From the NCBI RefSeq assembly GCF_032452875.1, contig NC_083869.1, forward strand, positions 125,556,001-125,620,000: a DNA stretch of 64,000 nucleotides, in the 5' to 3' direction. Position 1 is the first letter of the stretch. Every line of letters starts with the position of its first letter. The notes under the pieces are model-generated. The model did not search any database and was not told the origin of the DNA. It was given only the letters and a program-made list of their open reading frames with translations. Positions 14,881-26,514 of this stretch are shown here, in pieces. This DNA comes from Bos javanicus (lineage: Eukaryota; Chordata; Mammalia; Artiodactyla; Bovidae). The translations under genes were made by a program, and so were the position numbers.

Positions 14881-15166
14881 TCAGTTCAGTTTAGTTGCTG
14901 AGTCATGTCTGATTCTTTGTGACCCCATTGACTGTAGCACGCCAGGCTTCCCTGTCCATCACCAACTCCTGGAGCTTGTTTCAAATTCATATCCATTGAG
15001 TTGGTGATGCCATCCAACCATCTCATCCTCTGTCGTTCCTTTCTCCTCCTGTCTTCCATCTTTCCCAGCATCAGGGTCTTGTCTAATGAGTAGGTTCTTC
15101 ACATCATGTGGCCAAAGTACAGGAGCTTCAACTTCAGCATCAGTTCTTCCAGTGAATATTCAGGAC
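14881..15166 (-). mobile_element. BovB LINE, left half of an interrupted copy
   Basis: A minus-strand BovB 3' end (frame blocks LDGITNSMDMNL and SDMTQQLN) reaching the 'gaatattcagga' point. There a plus-strand BovB copy breaks in, and the same minus-strand copy resumes at about 15742. Confidence 0.88.
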
Positions 15167-15741
15167 AAAATCACTGCAGATGGTGACTTCAGCCATGAAA
15201 TTAAAAGACACTTACTCCTTGGAAGGAAAGTTATGACCAACCTAGATAGCATATTCAAAAGCAGAGACATTACTTTGCCACAAAGTTCCATCTAGTCAAG
15301 GCTATGGTTTTTCCTGTGGTCATGTATGGATGTGAGAGTTGGATTGTGAAGAAGGCTGAGAGTGGAAGAATTGATGCTTTTGAACTGTGGTGTTGGAGAA
15401 GACTCTTGAGAGTCCCTTGGACTGCAAGGAGATCCAACCAGTCCATTCTGAAGGAGATCAGCCCTGGGTGTTCTTTGGAAGGAATGATGCTAAAGCTGAA
15501 ACTCCAGTACTTTGGCCACCTCATGTGAAGAGTTGACTCATTGGAAAGGACTCTGAGGCTGGGAGGGATTGGGGGCAGGAGAAGGGGACGACAGAGGATG
15601 AGATGGCTGGATGACATCACTGACTCGATGGACGTGAGTCTGAGTGAACTCCGGGAGTTGGTGATGGACAGGGAGGCCTGGCGTGCTGCAATTCATGGGG
15701 TTGCAAAGAGTCGGACACAACTGAGTGACTGAGCTGAACTG
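15167..15741 (+). mobile_element. BovB LINE inserted into an opposite-strand BovB
   Basis: A sense-strand 3' BovB segment from 'atcactgcagatggtgact' through to the 'gagctgaactga' tail. Frames are broken at about 15290 and 15528. Its borders fall where the surrounding minus-strand copy would read continuously. No clear target-site duplication is left. Confidence 0.88.
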
Positions 15742-16195
15742 AATTTCCTTTAGGATTGACTGGTTTGATCTCTATGCAGTCCAAGGAACTCTCAAGAGTC
15801 TTCTACACCATAGTTCAAAAGCATCAGTTCTTTGGCGTTCAGCTTTCTTTATTGTCCAACTCTCGCATCCATACATGACTATTGAAGAAACCATAGCTTT
15901 GACTATATAGGCTTTTGTCGTCAAAGTAATGTCTCTGTTTTTTAATATGTTGTCTAGGTTGGTCATAGCTTTTCTTCCAAGGAGTGAGCGTCTTTTAATT
16001 TCATGGCTGCAGTCACCATCTGCAATAATTTTGGAGCCCAAGAAAATAAAGTCTGTCACTGTTTCCATTGTTTCCCCATCTATTTGCCATGAAGTGATGG
16101 GACCAGATGCCATGATCTTCGTTTTTTGAATGTTGAGTTTTAGCCAGTTTTTTTCACTCTCCTCTTTCACTTTTTCTAAAAGGCTCTTTAGTTCC
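15742..16195 (-). mobile_element. BovB LINE, right half of the interrupted copy
   Basis: It continues the minus-strand BovB from 'atttcctttaggattgac' to 'gttgagttttagccagtt', further into the ORF than other copies here (frame block SEKNWLKLNIQKTKIMASGP). It is followed by an AT-rich simple repeat at 16203-16240. Confidence 0.88.
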
Positions 16196-16202
16196 TCTAT
16201 TT

Positions 16203-16242
16203 AGTTATATATATGTAATATATATGTATACATATATATTCT
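16203..16242. repeat. (AT)-rich simple repeat
   Basis: Runs of alternating ta/at with interspersed g, at the end of the BovB copy. Confidence 0.8.
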
Positions 16243-16329
16243 TTTTCAGATTCTTTTCCATTATAATTTATTATAAGATATTGAGTATAGTCACCAGGTA
16301 TATGGTAGGTCATTGTTGTTTATCTATTT

Positions 16330-16580
16330 TATTTTGTTTTAATATTTTTTTATTTGTCTCCTCTGAGTCCTCCTTGCAGCATGTGGGATCTTCAATCTTT
16401 GTTGCATAATATGGGTTCTTTAGTTGTGGCATATGGAATCTTTTTAGTTGTGGCATGCAAACTCCTAGTTGTAGCATGGAGAATCTATGCCACAGGGATA
16501 GATTCCAATCAGGGATCAAATGCAAGCCCCCTACATTGGCAGCTTGCAGTCTTAGCCACTGGACCACCAGGGAAGTCCCT
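16330..16580 (-). mobile_element. CHR-type SINE
   Basis: Reversed order: 'gagtcctccttgcagcatgt' ... 'tcaaatgcaagccccctac' ... 'ccactggaccaccaggga', ending agtccc. Confidence 0.75.
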
Positions 16581-16584
16581 ATTT

Positions 16585-16975
16585 TATATATAATAGTGTG
16601 TCTGTTTTAATCCCAAATTTTTAATTTATTTCCCCATCTCTTACTATCTCCTTTGGAAACCATAATTTGTTTCTATGTCTGTGAATCTATTTCTGCTTTG
16701 TAAATCAGTTCACTTATATAAGTTCTAAAGAGTCCATATATAAGTAATATCATATGATCTGTCTTTGACTTCCTCCACTTAGTATGATAATCTCTGGGTC
16801 CATCCATGTTGCTGCAAATGGCATGCTTTCTTTTTGAGGACTGAGTAATAGGATAATGTCTTTTGATGCATAAAAGCTTTTAATTTTGGTGCGATCCAAT
16901 TTATTTATTTTTTCTTTTGTTGCCCATGCCTTTGTTGTGATGCTTAGGAAACTATTTGTTACCAAATTCATGATC
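16585..16975 (-). mobile_element. L1 LINE fragments
   Basis: Antisense L1 text: 'ctctgggtccatccatgttg', 'catgctttctttttgagg' and 'ttttgatgcataaaagctt'. Pieces are adjacent but not fully collinear. Confidence 0.7.
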
Positions 16976-16979
16976 ATGA

Positions 16980-18005
16980 AGATGGGGTAAGTTTCGAGAC
17001 TAGAACTTAAATGGCCAGCCAAGAGATTGGATACTGGTGTGAGCAATAGAGAGGAATGAAGGGTGTGTGTCCTGTGTGGGGCCTGAGCAACTGTGTCAAA
17101 GTGATGGCGTTCACTGAGATGGAAAGAGTAGTGGAGGTGCTAATTTGGAAGGGCACAGCAAAGCTTCCATTATTGGCCATGATAATTTTGAGATGATTGT
17201 AGGATGAATAGGCAGTTAGAGATACAAATCTGGGGTGCAGAGTATTAGCGAGGGCTGCAAGTATAATTTGAAAATCATGAGCATGTAGATAGTTTCAAAA
17301 GCCATGAAATCATCTGGGAAGAGTTAAGGAAGAATTCCAAAGACAAGCCTGGAGCTCCAAATATTGTGAGGTTGGAAACTGAGGGTGGGATGGAGGAGGC
17401 AGAGAAGAGTAATAAGCAAATGAGACTGCGAAGGTTCAGCCAATGAGGCAGGAAGAAAACTAGGAGAGTTTGGTGTCTCAGAAGCCAAGTGAAGAAAGGG
17501 CTTCAAAAAAGAAGTGACCACCTGGTAAAGGGGGTTTGGTGACCCTGCCATGACTGGTTTCACTGGGTTGGCAGGAAGAAAAGAGTTCTTGGGATGGGTT
17601 GAAGACAGAACAGAGGAAGAAAAGAAGAGAGAGAGAGAGAGAGAATGGGAGGTGAGGCAGTAGAGTTGGGGAATTATAGAGAAGCATCTAGAGAAAGTGG
17701 GAAACAAAAATAGAATAATAATTGAAGGGAAGCCTGGGGGTCAAGGGAAGCTGTGCCTTTTTTCTCAAATGGTGTTTATTAAAGGGAAATTCAATGCTAC
17801 AAGAGAAGGAAGAGAAACGTGCAGGAACAAAGTCTTTGTGGGTGAGTGGGGATGGGATCCAGTGTGTAAATTGAAAGTTGCCCATGGGCGTAGAAGGAAA
17901 AATAATTTAGAGTGCTCTCCACACATTCCTCAGGGCCTGCATCAAAGTTCTAGAAGTCTTTTGAATCACAAACACAGGTGAAATGGAGCCAGGTAAGGAA
18001 TATCT
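16980..18005. other. Stretch with no gene recognised
   Basis: Contains purine-rich sequence and a (GA)n tract at about 17620-17645. Some of 17000-17340 resembles the unassigned old repeat. Open frames on both strands are short and carry no recognisable domain. Confidence 0.6.
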
Positions 18006-18009
18006 AGTC

Positions 18010-18225
18010 CTCCCTGGTGGCTCAGATGGTAAAGAATCTGCCTGCAATGAGGGAGACTCAGGTTTGATCCTTGGGTCGGGAAGATCCCCTGGAGAAGGGA
18101 ATGGCTACCCACTCCAGTATTCTTGCCTGGAGAATTCCATGGACAGAGGAGCCTGGTGGGCTACAACCCATGGGGTTGCCAAGAGTCAGTCACAGCTGAG
18201 CGACTAACACTTTGACTTTCGCTTC
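18010..18225 (+). mobile_element. Bov-tA SINE
   Basis: The 'ccctggtggctcagatgg' head, 'gggaagatcccctggagaag' middle and 'ggcaacccactccag'-like block, ending 'ctgagcgactaacac'. Confidence 0.9.
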
Positions 18226-18526
18226 CTAACCTGGCCCTTCCCATCCAGTGTCATCGTCCACGTGGCTTGCTGCCATGTCCTCCTCTTCATGTCTGCCAAC
18301 AACATCACCACGCCTACTCTGCTCAAGGCTACCACAGAAAATGTGCCACTGTTCCCTGTGCCACCCTCAAGCACAGGGAGTCACATCCATCAGCTATTCC
18401 TTTTCTACTGCTCCCGGATTGGGTTGGGTGTGGGGACCTAGGGTAAGCCTGGGCTGCTGTTACAAGGAGAATGAACAATCACTCAGCAGCTTGAACAAGA
18501 TGGCAGTTCTTTTTTTTCTTATATAA

Positions 18527-18882
18527 TTGTAATGGACTGAATATGTCCTCCCAAAATTCATATGTTGAAACCTGATCTGGAATATGATAGTTATTTGCAA
18601 GTGGATGCTTTGACAGGTGGTTAGCTCAAGAGGCTACCCCATCACCAAAGGGATTAGTGTCCTTATAAGAGAGGCCCTTGAGAGTTCCCTGGCTCCCTTC
18701 ACCATGTGAGGACCCAGAAGAGAGGAACCAGAAAGCACATGTCCTCATCAGGCACTGAATCTGCCAGCACCTTGTTTTGGACTCCCCAGCCTACAGAACT
18801 GGGAGAAATAAATCTCTCTTGTTGACTAGCCACCCAGGTTATGGTCTTCTGCTATGGCAGCCTGGACTAACTAAGACAGTCG
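18527..18882 (+). mobile_element. MaLR (MLT1/MST-type) solo LTR
   Basis: It has the ordered MaLR blocks: 'aatggactgaatatgtcctc', 'aaaattcatatgttgaaacc', 'gggattagtgtccttataag', 'caccatgtgaggaccca', AATAAA at about 18808 and the end 'tggactaactaagacag'. No internal sequence is attached. Confidence 0.8.
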
Positions 18883-19279
18883 TAGTCTACGGACTCACAC
18901 TCCAGGTCATCTGGTGGCCGTGCTCCCTGTTGTCACTCAGGCACCCAGGTTCCTTCCCCTGTCTGTGTGATTAAGGCTGGTTCACGTGGGGTTCAACCAG
19001 CAGAAAAAGGATAGAGTCCTCCCCCTTTCAGTTAACAAGAGTTCCATTTCCCAGTTGTTTGGGTCAAAAATGTCATCCTTGACTCCTCTTTTTCTCATAT
19101 CTCACAGCTGATCTGTCAGTAAATGCTAGATATCCCTCACTAGTTGAATTCCTATTCTCCAAACTCAGAAACCAAAAAGACACAGATAAATATTTAGAAG
19201 TGTCCTTCAGTATCTGAGCCTTTACAACTACAACCATCCTTAGATGTAGGTCTATTTTAGGAGGCCCTACTTATATACC

Positions 19280-19512
19280 AGGTTTCCTCAGTGGCTCAGC
19301 GGTAAAGAATCCACCTGCAATGCAGGAGTTACAGGATACACAGGTTCGATCCCTGGGTTGGGACGATACTTTGGAGGAGGGCATGGCAACCCACTCCAGT
19401 ATTCTTGACTGGAGAATCCCATGGACAGAGGAGCCTGGTGGGCTACAGTCCATAGGGTCACAAAGAGTCAGATGCAACTGAAGCGACTTAGCATGCATGC
19501 ATGCATGCATAT
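19280..19512 (+). mobile_element. Bov-tA SINE with (ATGC)n tail
   Basis: The SINE head 'ggtttcctcagtggctcagc' through 'gaagcgacttagc', followed by a (ATGC)n microsatellite of about 20 bp at 19491-19510. Confidence 0.88.
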
Positions 19513-20032
19513 ATCACACACACACATCAAATAGAGAACATACAAGTGCCTCTGATTGTCAGGTTCTGAAGTTCAGCGCTGGCACAGAACAACTTATAAT
19601 CATAAATACCTGCTCTAGGACTAGCACCATTCAGTCCCCAGGGAATGCTTCTAAAATCTCTTGCCCTATGTCCCCAAAATAAAAGTTGACTGTGTTGATT
19701 GCTGTAAGGTTTACAACTTGTGTCACTGCCAACATCAGAGACAGACACTGCTTCAGAGTCTGGGGAAGATTGAGAGTTAGAAGAACTTATGCAAGAGAAA
19801 CACCAAATAGGTTGACTTGCCAAATCCTTTCTCTCTGATAGCATGAATGTAGTCATAAATCCTTGCATGACAAAACATTATTTACCAGTAGTGCCCAAGT
19901 GTCCATTTTCTTGCTTCTCTTCCAGTTTCAATTTCAAACGAGAGGTCCTCATAAATAACCTTGGCAAGCACAACAGCTGCGCATGGCAGCCAAGGGAAGT
20001 TTTCCAACTAAACAAGTCATATTACTCATCTG

Positions 20033-20217
20033 GGCTTCCCTCATAGCTCAGCTGGTAAAGAATCCACCTGCAATGAGGGAGCCCTGGGTTCAGTTTCTGG
20101 TTTGGGAAGATCCCCTGGAGAAGGGAAAGGCTACCCACTCCAGTATTCTGGCCTGGAGAATTCCATGGTCTGTATAGTCCACAGGGTGGCAAAGAGTCAG
20201 ACATGACTTTCGCTTTA
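20033..20217 (+). mobile_element. Bov-tA SINE
   Basis: The head 'cttccctcatagctcagctg' and body to 'agtcagacatgactttcgct'. It lies directly before the Bov-A2 copy. Confidence 0.85.
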
Positions 20218-20240
20218 TTATTCATCGGTATATATACATA

Positions 20241-20525
20241 GTGGAGAAGGCAATGGCACCCCACTCCAGTACCCTTGCCTGGAAAATCCCATGGACGGAG
20301 GAGCCTGGTGAGCTGCAGTCCGTGGGGTCACTAAGAGTCGGACATGACTGAGTGACTTCACTTTCACTTTTCACTTTCATGCATTGGAGAAAGAAATGGC
20401 AACCCACTCCAGTGTTCTTGCCTGGAGAATCCCAGGGATGGGGGAGCCTGGTGGGCTGCCGTCTATGGGATCGCACAGAGTCGGACACAACTGAAGCGAC
20501 TAAGCAGCAGCAGCAGCAGCAGCAT
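20241..20525 (+). mobile_element. Bov-A2 SINE
   Basis: Both monomers and a long (AGC)n tail (20505-20523). The tata-rich flanks on both sides are consistent with a target-site duplication but too simple to define it. The minus strand carries a perfect GAAAnnGAAA motif at 20369-20378. Confidence 0.92.
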
Positions 20526-20879
20526 ATATATATAGATCTAGATCATGTGTGAAGCATAATACCAGTTCTTTCTATTAGCATTTTCTCAGATACTGCACAG
20601 TAAAATGGTAGAAAATTTTCTTCAAAAAAAAAAGATTTGATAAAATCTTCCAAAACAAAAGGTATCAGCTTTCAATTTTGGTTTAAAATGTTATATTAAT
20701 AGGTATAGCTTGCTTTTTTATTTGTATTTATGATTTAAATCTTTTGGAATAATTTTTTAAAACTTACATATATAAGAAAAATTTAATTTAAAATTTTCAT
20801 ATTTATTTTAGTTATTTTTAATGAAAATGTATGAAAGTTTGTGTATTCTGAAAATAATTACATTTTAATTTAATTGTTT

Positions 20880-21612
20880 TATATTTTCTTTTTTAAATTT
20901 ATTTATTTTTAATTGGAGGATAGTTACTTTACAATATTGCATTGGTTTCTGCCATACATCAATATGGATCAGCCATAGGTACATATATGCCCCCTCTTTC
21001 TTAAACCTCCGACCTCATCCCACTCTTCCAGATTGTTACAGAGCATCAGATTTGAGCTCTGTGGGCCATACAGCAAATTCCCACTGGCCATTTTATATGT
21101 AGTAATGTGTATGTTTCAATGCTATTCTCAATTTGTCCCACCATCTCCTTGCCCGGCTGTGTCCACAGGCCTGTTCTTTATGTCTGTGTCTCCTCTGCCG
21201 CCCTGCACATAGGTTCGTCGGTACCATCCTTGTAGATTCCATATATATGCATTAATATATAGTATTTGTTTTTCTCTTTCTGATATACTTCACTCTGTAT
21301 AATAGGCTCTAGCTTCATCTACCTCAGTGGAAGTGACTTAAGTGGATTCCTTTTTATAGCTGAGTAATATTCCATTATATATATATGCCACAACTTTTTT
21401 ACCCATTCATCTGTCAACGGACATTTAGGTTGCTTCTATGTCCTAGCTATTGTAAATAGTGCTGCAATGAACACTGGTATACCTGTGTCTTTTTCGATTA
21501 CATTTGAAAATAGTGGCTCTTCTCCATAGTAGCTATATCAATTTATATTCCCACCGACAGTGCAAGAGGGTTGCCTTTTCTCCATGCCCTCTCCAGTATT
21601 TATGTGAAAACA
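20880..21612 (-). mobile_element. Ruminant L1 3' region
   Basis: Antisense L1: 'attggaggatagttactttac', 'catcaatatggatcagcc', 'gagtaatattccattatata' and 'gtgctgcaatgaacactgg'. Truncated, no ORF. Confidence 0.8.
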
Positions 21613-21894
21613 ATTACATTTTAACTTTAATTCTTTAGCTCAGAAGTTGGTAAACTTTCCTATATAGGGACAGAGAGTACATATCTTAGGCCTCGTTGGC
21701 CGTTACAGTCTTTGTCATAACTACTCTGCACTGTGCATGAAAAGCCCCCATAGACAATATGTGAATGAATTAATGTGGCTGTGATCTGATAAAACTTCAT
21801 TTACAAAAACAGGCAACAAGTTTGATTTGGCCCGCAGGTTATAGTTTCCAAATGCTGTCAGGAAAACACAGATTATGTGGAAAAGAGTTTGAAA

Positions 21895-22185
21895 GATTTA
21901 TTTAGTTCTTTTTGGCTGAACTGGGTCTTCATCGCTGTGCTCCAGCTTTTTCTAGTTACAGCGAGCGGAGGTTGCTCGTCACTGTGGTGCAGTGACCTCT
22001 CCTGCTTTGGACCACGGCCTTGAGGCTTGCAAGCTTCAGTAGCTGCCTCAGGTGGGCTCAGTAGTTGTGCTGTATGGGCTTAGTTGCTTCTCAACATTTG
22101 GGATCTTCCTGGACCAGGGATCAAACCCATGTCCTCTGCACTGGCAGGTAGATTCTTAACCGCTAGACCACCAGGGAAGCCCTAT
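21895..22185 (-). mobile_element. CHR-type SINE
   Basis: Reversed CHR blocks: 'ttttggctgaactgggtctt', 'gaccagggatcaaacccat', then 'ctagaccaccagggaagcc'. Confidence 0.8.
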
Positions 22186-22481
22186 GTGAAAATTTTGACT
22201 GTGAAAAATTGTTAGTAATTTTGCTGAAACAAAATCAAGAAAAACACATTCTAGGTGCGCTGGTACCCTTCAGTCCCCCAGAAACAGACCTGTAGTTAAA
22301 CAAGTTGGATTTATAACTCCCAGCAGTGAGGGAGAACACACACCACTGGAAATCACGGAACGTTTCAGACAGTGTTAGGGTCCTGTTATAGGATCCCGGG
22401 TTGAATTACTTGGGGGAAGGTCTGAGAAAGTGAGGGATTGCTCCAGATTAGATGTCAGATAGCAAAGGCGATTCTGTGATT

Positions 22482-22705
22482 CAGTTCAGTTCAGTTCAGT
22501 GGCTCAGTCGTATCTGACTCTTTGCGACCCCATGAATCACAGCACGCCAGGCCTCCCTGTCCATCACCAACTCCCGGAGTTCACACTCAGACTCATGTCC
22601 ATCGAGTCGGTGATGCCATCCAGCCATCTCATCCTCTGTCATCCCCTTTTCCTCCTGCCCCCAATCCCTCCCAGCATCAGTCTTTTCCAATGAGTCAACT
22701 CTTTG
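22482..22705 (-). mobile_element. BovB LINE fragment joined to a SINE tail
   Basis: A minus-strand BovB 3' end stops abruptly at 'gagtcaactctttgc'. The sequence then continues as a plus-strand Bov-A2/Bov-tA 3' portion ('atggacagaggagtatggtg'). Confidence 0.85.
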
Positions 22706-22795
22706 CATGGACAGAGGAGTATGGTGGGCTACAGTCCACAGGGTCTCACAGAGTCAGACTCGACTGAAGCAGCCAAGCAGCAGCAGCAGTCACTC
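22706..22795 (+). mobile_element. Bov-A2/Bov-tA 3' fragment
   Basis: Only the last part of the SINE ('gggctacagtccacaggg' to 'gactgaagc') with an (AGC)n tail, fused to the BovB fragment on the left. Confidence 0.8.
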
Positions 22796-23014
22796 ATTGT
22801 AGCTAAGGGGGCTTTGATATTTTATGGATGGCACAGTGACTTCGTTGGCTATGCTTAGACAAAATATAAAATGGCCTTGTTTTGTCTCATTTAATCATGG
22901 TCTCAGAGTAACTTCGTCTGAGACTGGTATTCAGTGTGGTCACTTATGTTCAATACCATGACCTAGCTGTGAGGGCTAAGCCAGCCTCCTCTTTTTTTTT
23001 TTCTTTCTTATATG

Positions 23015-23226
23015 TGCTATGCACTTAGTCGCTCAGTTGTGTCTGACTCTTTGCGACCAAATGGACTCTAACCCACCAGGCTCCTCTGTCCATGTGGATT
23101 CTCCAGGCAAGAATACTGGAGTGGGTTGCCATGCCCTCCCCCAGGGTATCTTCCTAACCCAGGGATTGAACCCAGGTCTCCCACATTGCAGGCAGATTCT
23201 TTACCAGCTGATCTACCAGGGAAGCC
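23015..23226 (-). mobile_element. Bov-tA SINE
   Basis: Reversed Bov-tA from 'gcacttagtcgctcagttgt' to 'gctgatctaccagggaagc'. Confidence 0.88.
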
Positions 23227-23717
23227 TTTCTCATTTGGAATAAATACATAATAACTTATTAATTGTGTATATATATATTTTTTATTTCTCATCTAAGTAT
23301 TTCCACACCCAGGTATGTACTATGATAATTTAGTCATTTTAATAAGCTATCGGTCATATAAAAACCATAGTTTTCCATACATATTTTTCATTTTGTCATT
23401 ATGAAACTATGTTTGTTAAAGTATGAAGATAGAAGATGTCTTAAATAATAGACTTCTGTCTTGATTTAGAGTTTTTAAATATTTAGACATCAGGTAGGTG
23501 AGCTTCCATTTACAGCATTGTCCCAGGCCCTGTAGAAGTGGGTGGTGGACCTTTTTGTTTTTCCTTCATCAGACTCAAGGTGACATGACTACTGTCACAT
23601 CAGAACTTACCATCCAAGCTCAAAAACCAAATAGATTCAGACAGTGAGGGATAGTCAGGATACTTTCAGAATTCAAGCACTTCTCACACCCCTGTTATCA
23701 AAACTCTGGCCTAGTTA

Positions 23718-23855
23718 GACTCAGTTCAGTTGCTCAGTCCTGTCTGACTCTTTATGACCCCGTGGACTGCAGCACACCAGGCTTCCCTGTCCATCACCAA
23801 CTCCCAGAGCTTGCTCTAACTCATGTCTATAGAGTCAGTGATGCTATCCCACCGA
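23718..23855 (-). mobile_element. BovB LINE short fragment
   Basis: The reverse of the BovB 3' end ('actcagttcagttgctcagt', 'ccctgtccatcaccaactcc'), about 140 bp, followed by unrelated sequence. Confidence 0.8.
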
Positions 23856-23879
23856 CTCTGGCCCCATTCATTTCAATTT

Positions 23880-24540
23880 CTCCTCTGGTGTGGTGGTTTG
23901 TATTGTATTATGTCAACTCAGCTAAGCTGCAACTATGTTTTCCAGAGTTCCTTTCCTTGTATAGTGTTGGGTGACAATTAGCCCCAGAGGGAGATTTAGG
24001 CGGCTCTAGAAGGTGAAATGAAGCTGCGGCCATGCTTATGTTTGGACGGCTAGTACAGAGTCAAGTGCTGTGCAACTCATGCATGTTTTCACTGATCTAC
24101 TGCCCACCTCCCCATCCATGTGAGGCTGCAGCCGGGCCACAGCTCCTCCAGCACCCTCTTCCTGCCCCAGTCTCTGCCTTCAGCTTCTCCAACTCCAGGA
24201 TGTGTTGATGAAGGGCACTAGCTTCTCTCGCTGGTCATCATCAAAATTGGAGATGTAGAGGTGAGGAGAGAGAAATGGGGGAGGGTCTACAGATTCCATT
24301 CATCTTCATGGTGCCAGTTTGACCTTGCCCTCCACCATTTTATGTCCACTTTTCAGAACACCCATCATTTAGGGCTTACCTGCTAACTCCTAGCCCACGA
24401 TCAGATACGCAAGCAACAGCTGTATGTCAACTGTGTAACCAGCACCCATAATTGCATAATTGGTCAAATACCTCTAACAAATGCCTTCTTCTTATCATTC
24501 CTAATTGTTCTGCTTCTCTGATGGAACTCTGATGGATACA
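23880..24540. other. Probable old LTR or DNA-repeat sequence
   Basis: The opening 'tgtcaactcagctaagctgc' and 'gttttccagagttcctttcc' look like old interspersed repeat text, but I cannot assign a family. No gene seen. Confidence 0.35.
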
Positions 24541-24790
24541 TCTGGATTATTGCAACTGACTCCTAACTGGTCCCCTCGCGTCTGTCCCTGCCCTCCTGGG
24601 CAGCCAGAGGGATCCTGTTAAAACTTTTCAGATGTGTCTCTTCTCTGCTCAAATCCCTCCAATAGCTCCCCATCTCTAAGTAAACACCAAAGTCTTTCCT
24701 GTAGCGGCACAGATTCAGTTTAGATGTGTTCCAGCCGTCTGTATCCTTGCCTCACCTCCAAACTTGATGGGCTGCCTCAGCATCATCAGG
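24540..24790 (+). repeat. L2 LINE remnant
   Basis: Contains the pattern 'attgcaactgactcctaact', 'cccctgccctcctgggcag'-like text, 'ctctgctcaaatccctcc' and 'ctcacctccaaacttga'. This is characteristic of decayed L2-like 3' sequence. No coding capacity. Confidence 0.5.
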
Positions 24791-25990
24791 AGGCAAGCGC
24801 TAGCCTTTGGCATGAACTCAGTTGAGCCTGCTACAGTAGGAACACCAGAAGCTTTGGCACTCACGACTGACCCAGCTGGACTTATGAAGGCTCTGGCTTT
24901 CCCAGCAATGGGCCGGTGGAAGGAGTTAACACAATTCCAAAGTGCAGACTGTTAAGACCCTGTTGGCAAGCATGAGACTAGACAATGAAAAATTGCTGAC
25001 ATATAAATTCCTCACACTTCTTCCTTACTATGAACTATTCCAAGACATACTGGTTTCATGTGACCTCACTGAAGAGATTCCATGTGACTGAGCAACTGAC
25101 CTTGATTTTTGTGGAGCTCTGGCTAGCTAAGTAAAGCACTTAGCTTGTATTTCTTTCCTTCCTTCTCTGTTTTAGTTCTCTTTTCCCCCCTCGCTTTTGC
25201 TTCCTTGGGATGACAAACCCCAAGGAAGCATTAACATACAATCTTTGATTCAGGCTCCATTTTCTAAGGAATGCAGGCTGATATTTAGTGCCAGAAGAGG
25301 TTCTAGAAAACAGACCTTTGGGTGTGATTTTGTAGTTGAATTTCTCACCCATGTGAAAGCAAGAGGGATCTCATTGCTGGTAGCAAATGGAGTGATAATA
25401 ACTTTGCCCTTCAATTGGCATCACAATTAGTAAAGCTTTCACTTGTGGTGAAAGGAAAGCTACATGGGGAAAAAGCACACCCAATCACGTTTTAAGTGGC
25501 AGAGTTGCAAAGGTCTCTACAGTACAGTGTCAGTTGATGTCCTATATCAGTGTCACAGTCCTGATAGGGAAAAAGTAAGGCCCTGAGACCTGGGTTAGGA
25601 ACATCAGGGTAGGCAAACCTAAAACGCTTTGCCTCATAAGTTCTCCTGGGTGGCAGAAGCAGCTCCTGCCCTCTTGCTAAGCAATAACAGCTTCTCCTTA
25701 TCTTGAGACTATACAATAATCTCACATGAAGCAGCTCCCTCATAAGATATTTGTTCTCTTCAATACAAACGTCATTCCCATCACACACTCAAATAACTGG
25801 GGTCAGTTCCTAGCAACTCCTAAGTGGGGAGATTTAAGTGCTGACCCAGGAAAAATAAGCTACAAATCAAAGGAATCGAAAGGTCTAGCAAAAACATATG
25901 GGAGTGGCCTTGGAAGTTTTAGACATGGCAGTAGGAGGCAGGCATAGCAGAATATCAGACTGGCTAATGGGGAATCCATCATCACGGACC
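24790..25990. other. Stretch with no gene recognised
   Basis: Mixed unique sequence. Short frames on both strands (for example 25492-25788 minus) have no domain or conserved feature I recognise. Confidence 0.6.
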
Positions 25991-25993
25991 ATG

Positions 25994-26267
25994 TTGTTCA
26001 CTCGCCCAGTCACGTCTGACTCTTTGTGACCCCATGGACTGCAGCACTATGCACACTAAGTCGCTTCAGTGTGTCTGACTCTGTGCGACCCCATGGACTG
26101 CAGCCCACCAGGCTCCTCTGTCCATGGGGATTCTCCAAGCAAGAATACTGGAGTGGGTTGCCGTGCTCTCCTTCAGCGAATCTTCCCGATCCAGAGATCA
26201 AACCCCATCTCTTACATCTCCTATATTGGCAGGTGGGTTCTTTACCACTAGCGCCATCTGGGAAGCC
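25994..26267 (-). mobile_element. Two Bov-tA copies in tandem or nested
   Basis: A partial reversed Bov-tA (25994-26047, ending 'ccatggactgcagcac') is followed at once by a nearly full second copy that starts the same sequence again and runs to 'catctgggaagccc'. Confidence 0.82.
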
Positions 26268-26360
26268 CTCATCATGGACCAGTCTCAAGTAAATCAGGCT
26301 TTAATATGCATGCAAGGATGCCTGAGCTGGTCTCTGGTAGTTTCCAAAGCTGGTAACCAT

Positions 26361-26512
26361 TGGGACTTCCCTGGTGGTCCAGTGGATAAGACTCCATACT
26401 TCCAGTGAGGGAGGCTGGGATTGGATTCTTGGTCAGGGAACTAGATTCCATATGCCACAACTAAGACCTGGCCCAGCCAAATCAATCAATAAATAAATGT
26501 TTTAAAAATCCA
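26361..26512 (+). mobile_element. CHR-type SINE
   Basis: The head 'gggacttccctggtggtcca', 'tcttggtcagggaactagat' and an (AAAT)n tail. Confidence 0.82.
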
Positions 26513-26514
26513 AC

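Noticed and set aside
20505..20523. (AGC)n runs resembling a coding trinucleotide repeat
   Set aside because: They are the normal tails of Bov-A2 SINEs, also at 4244-4254, 22780, 30466, 33100 and 53920.
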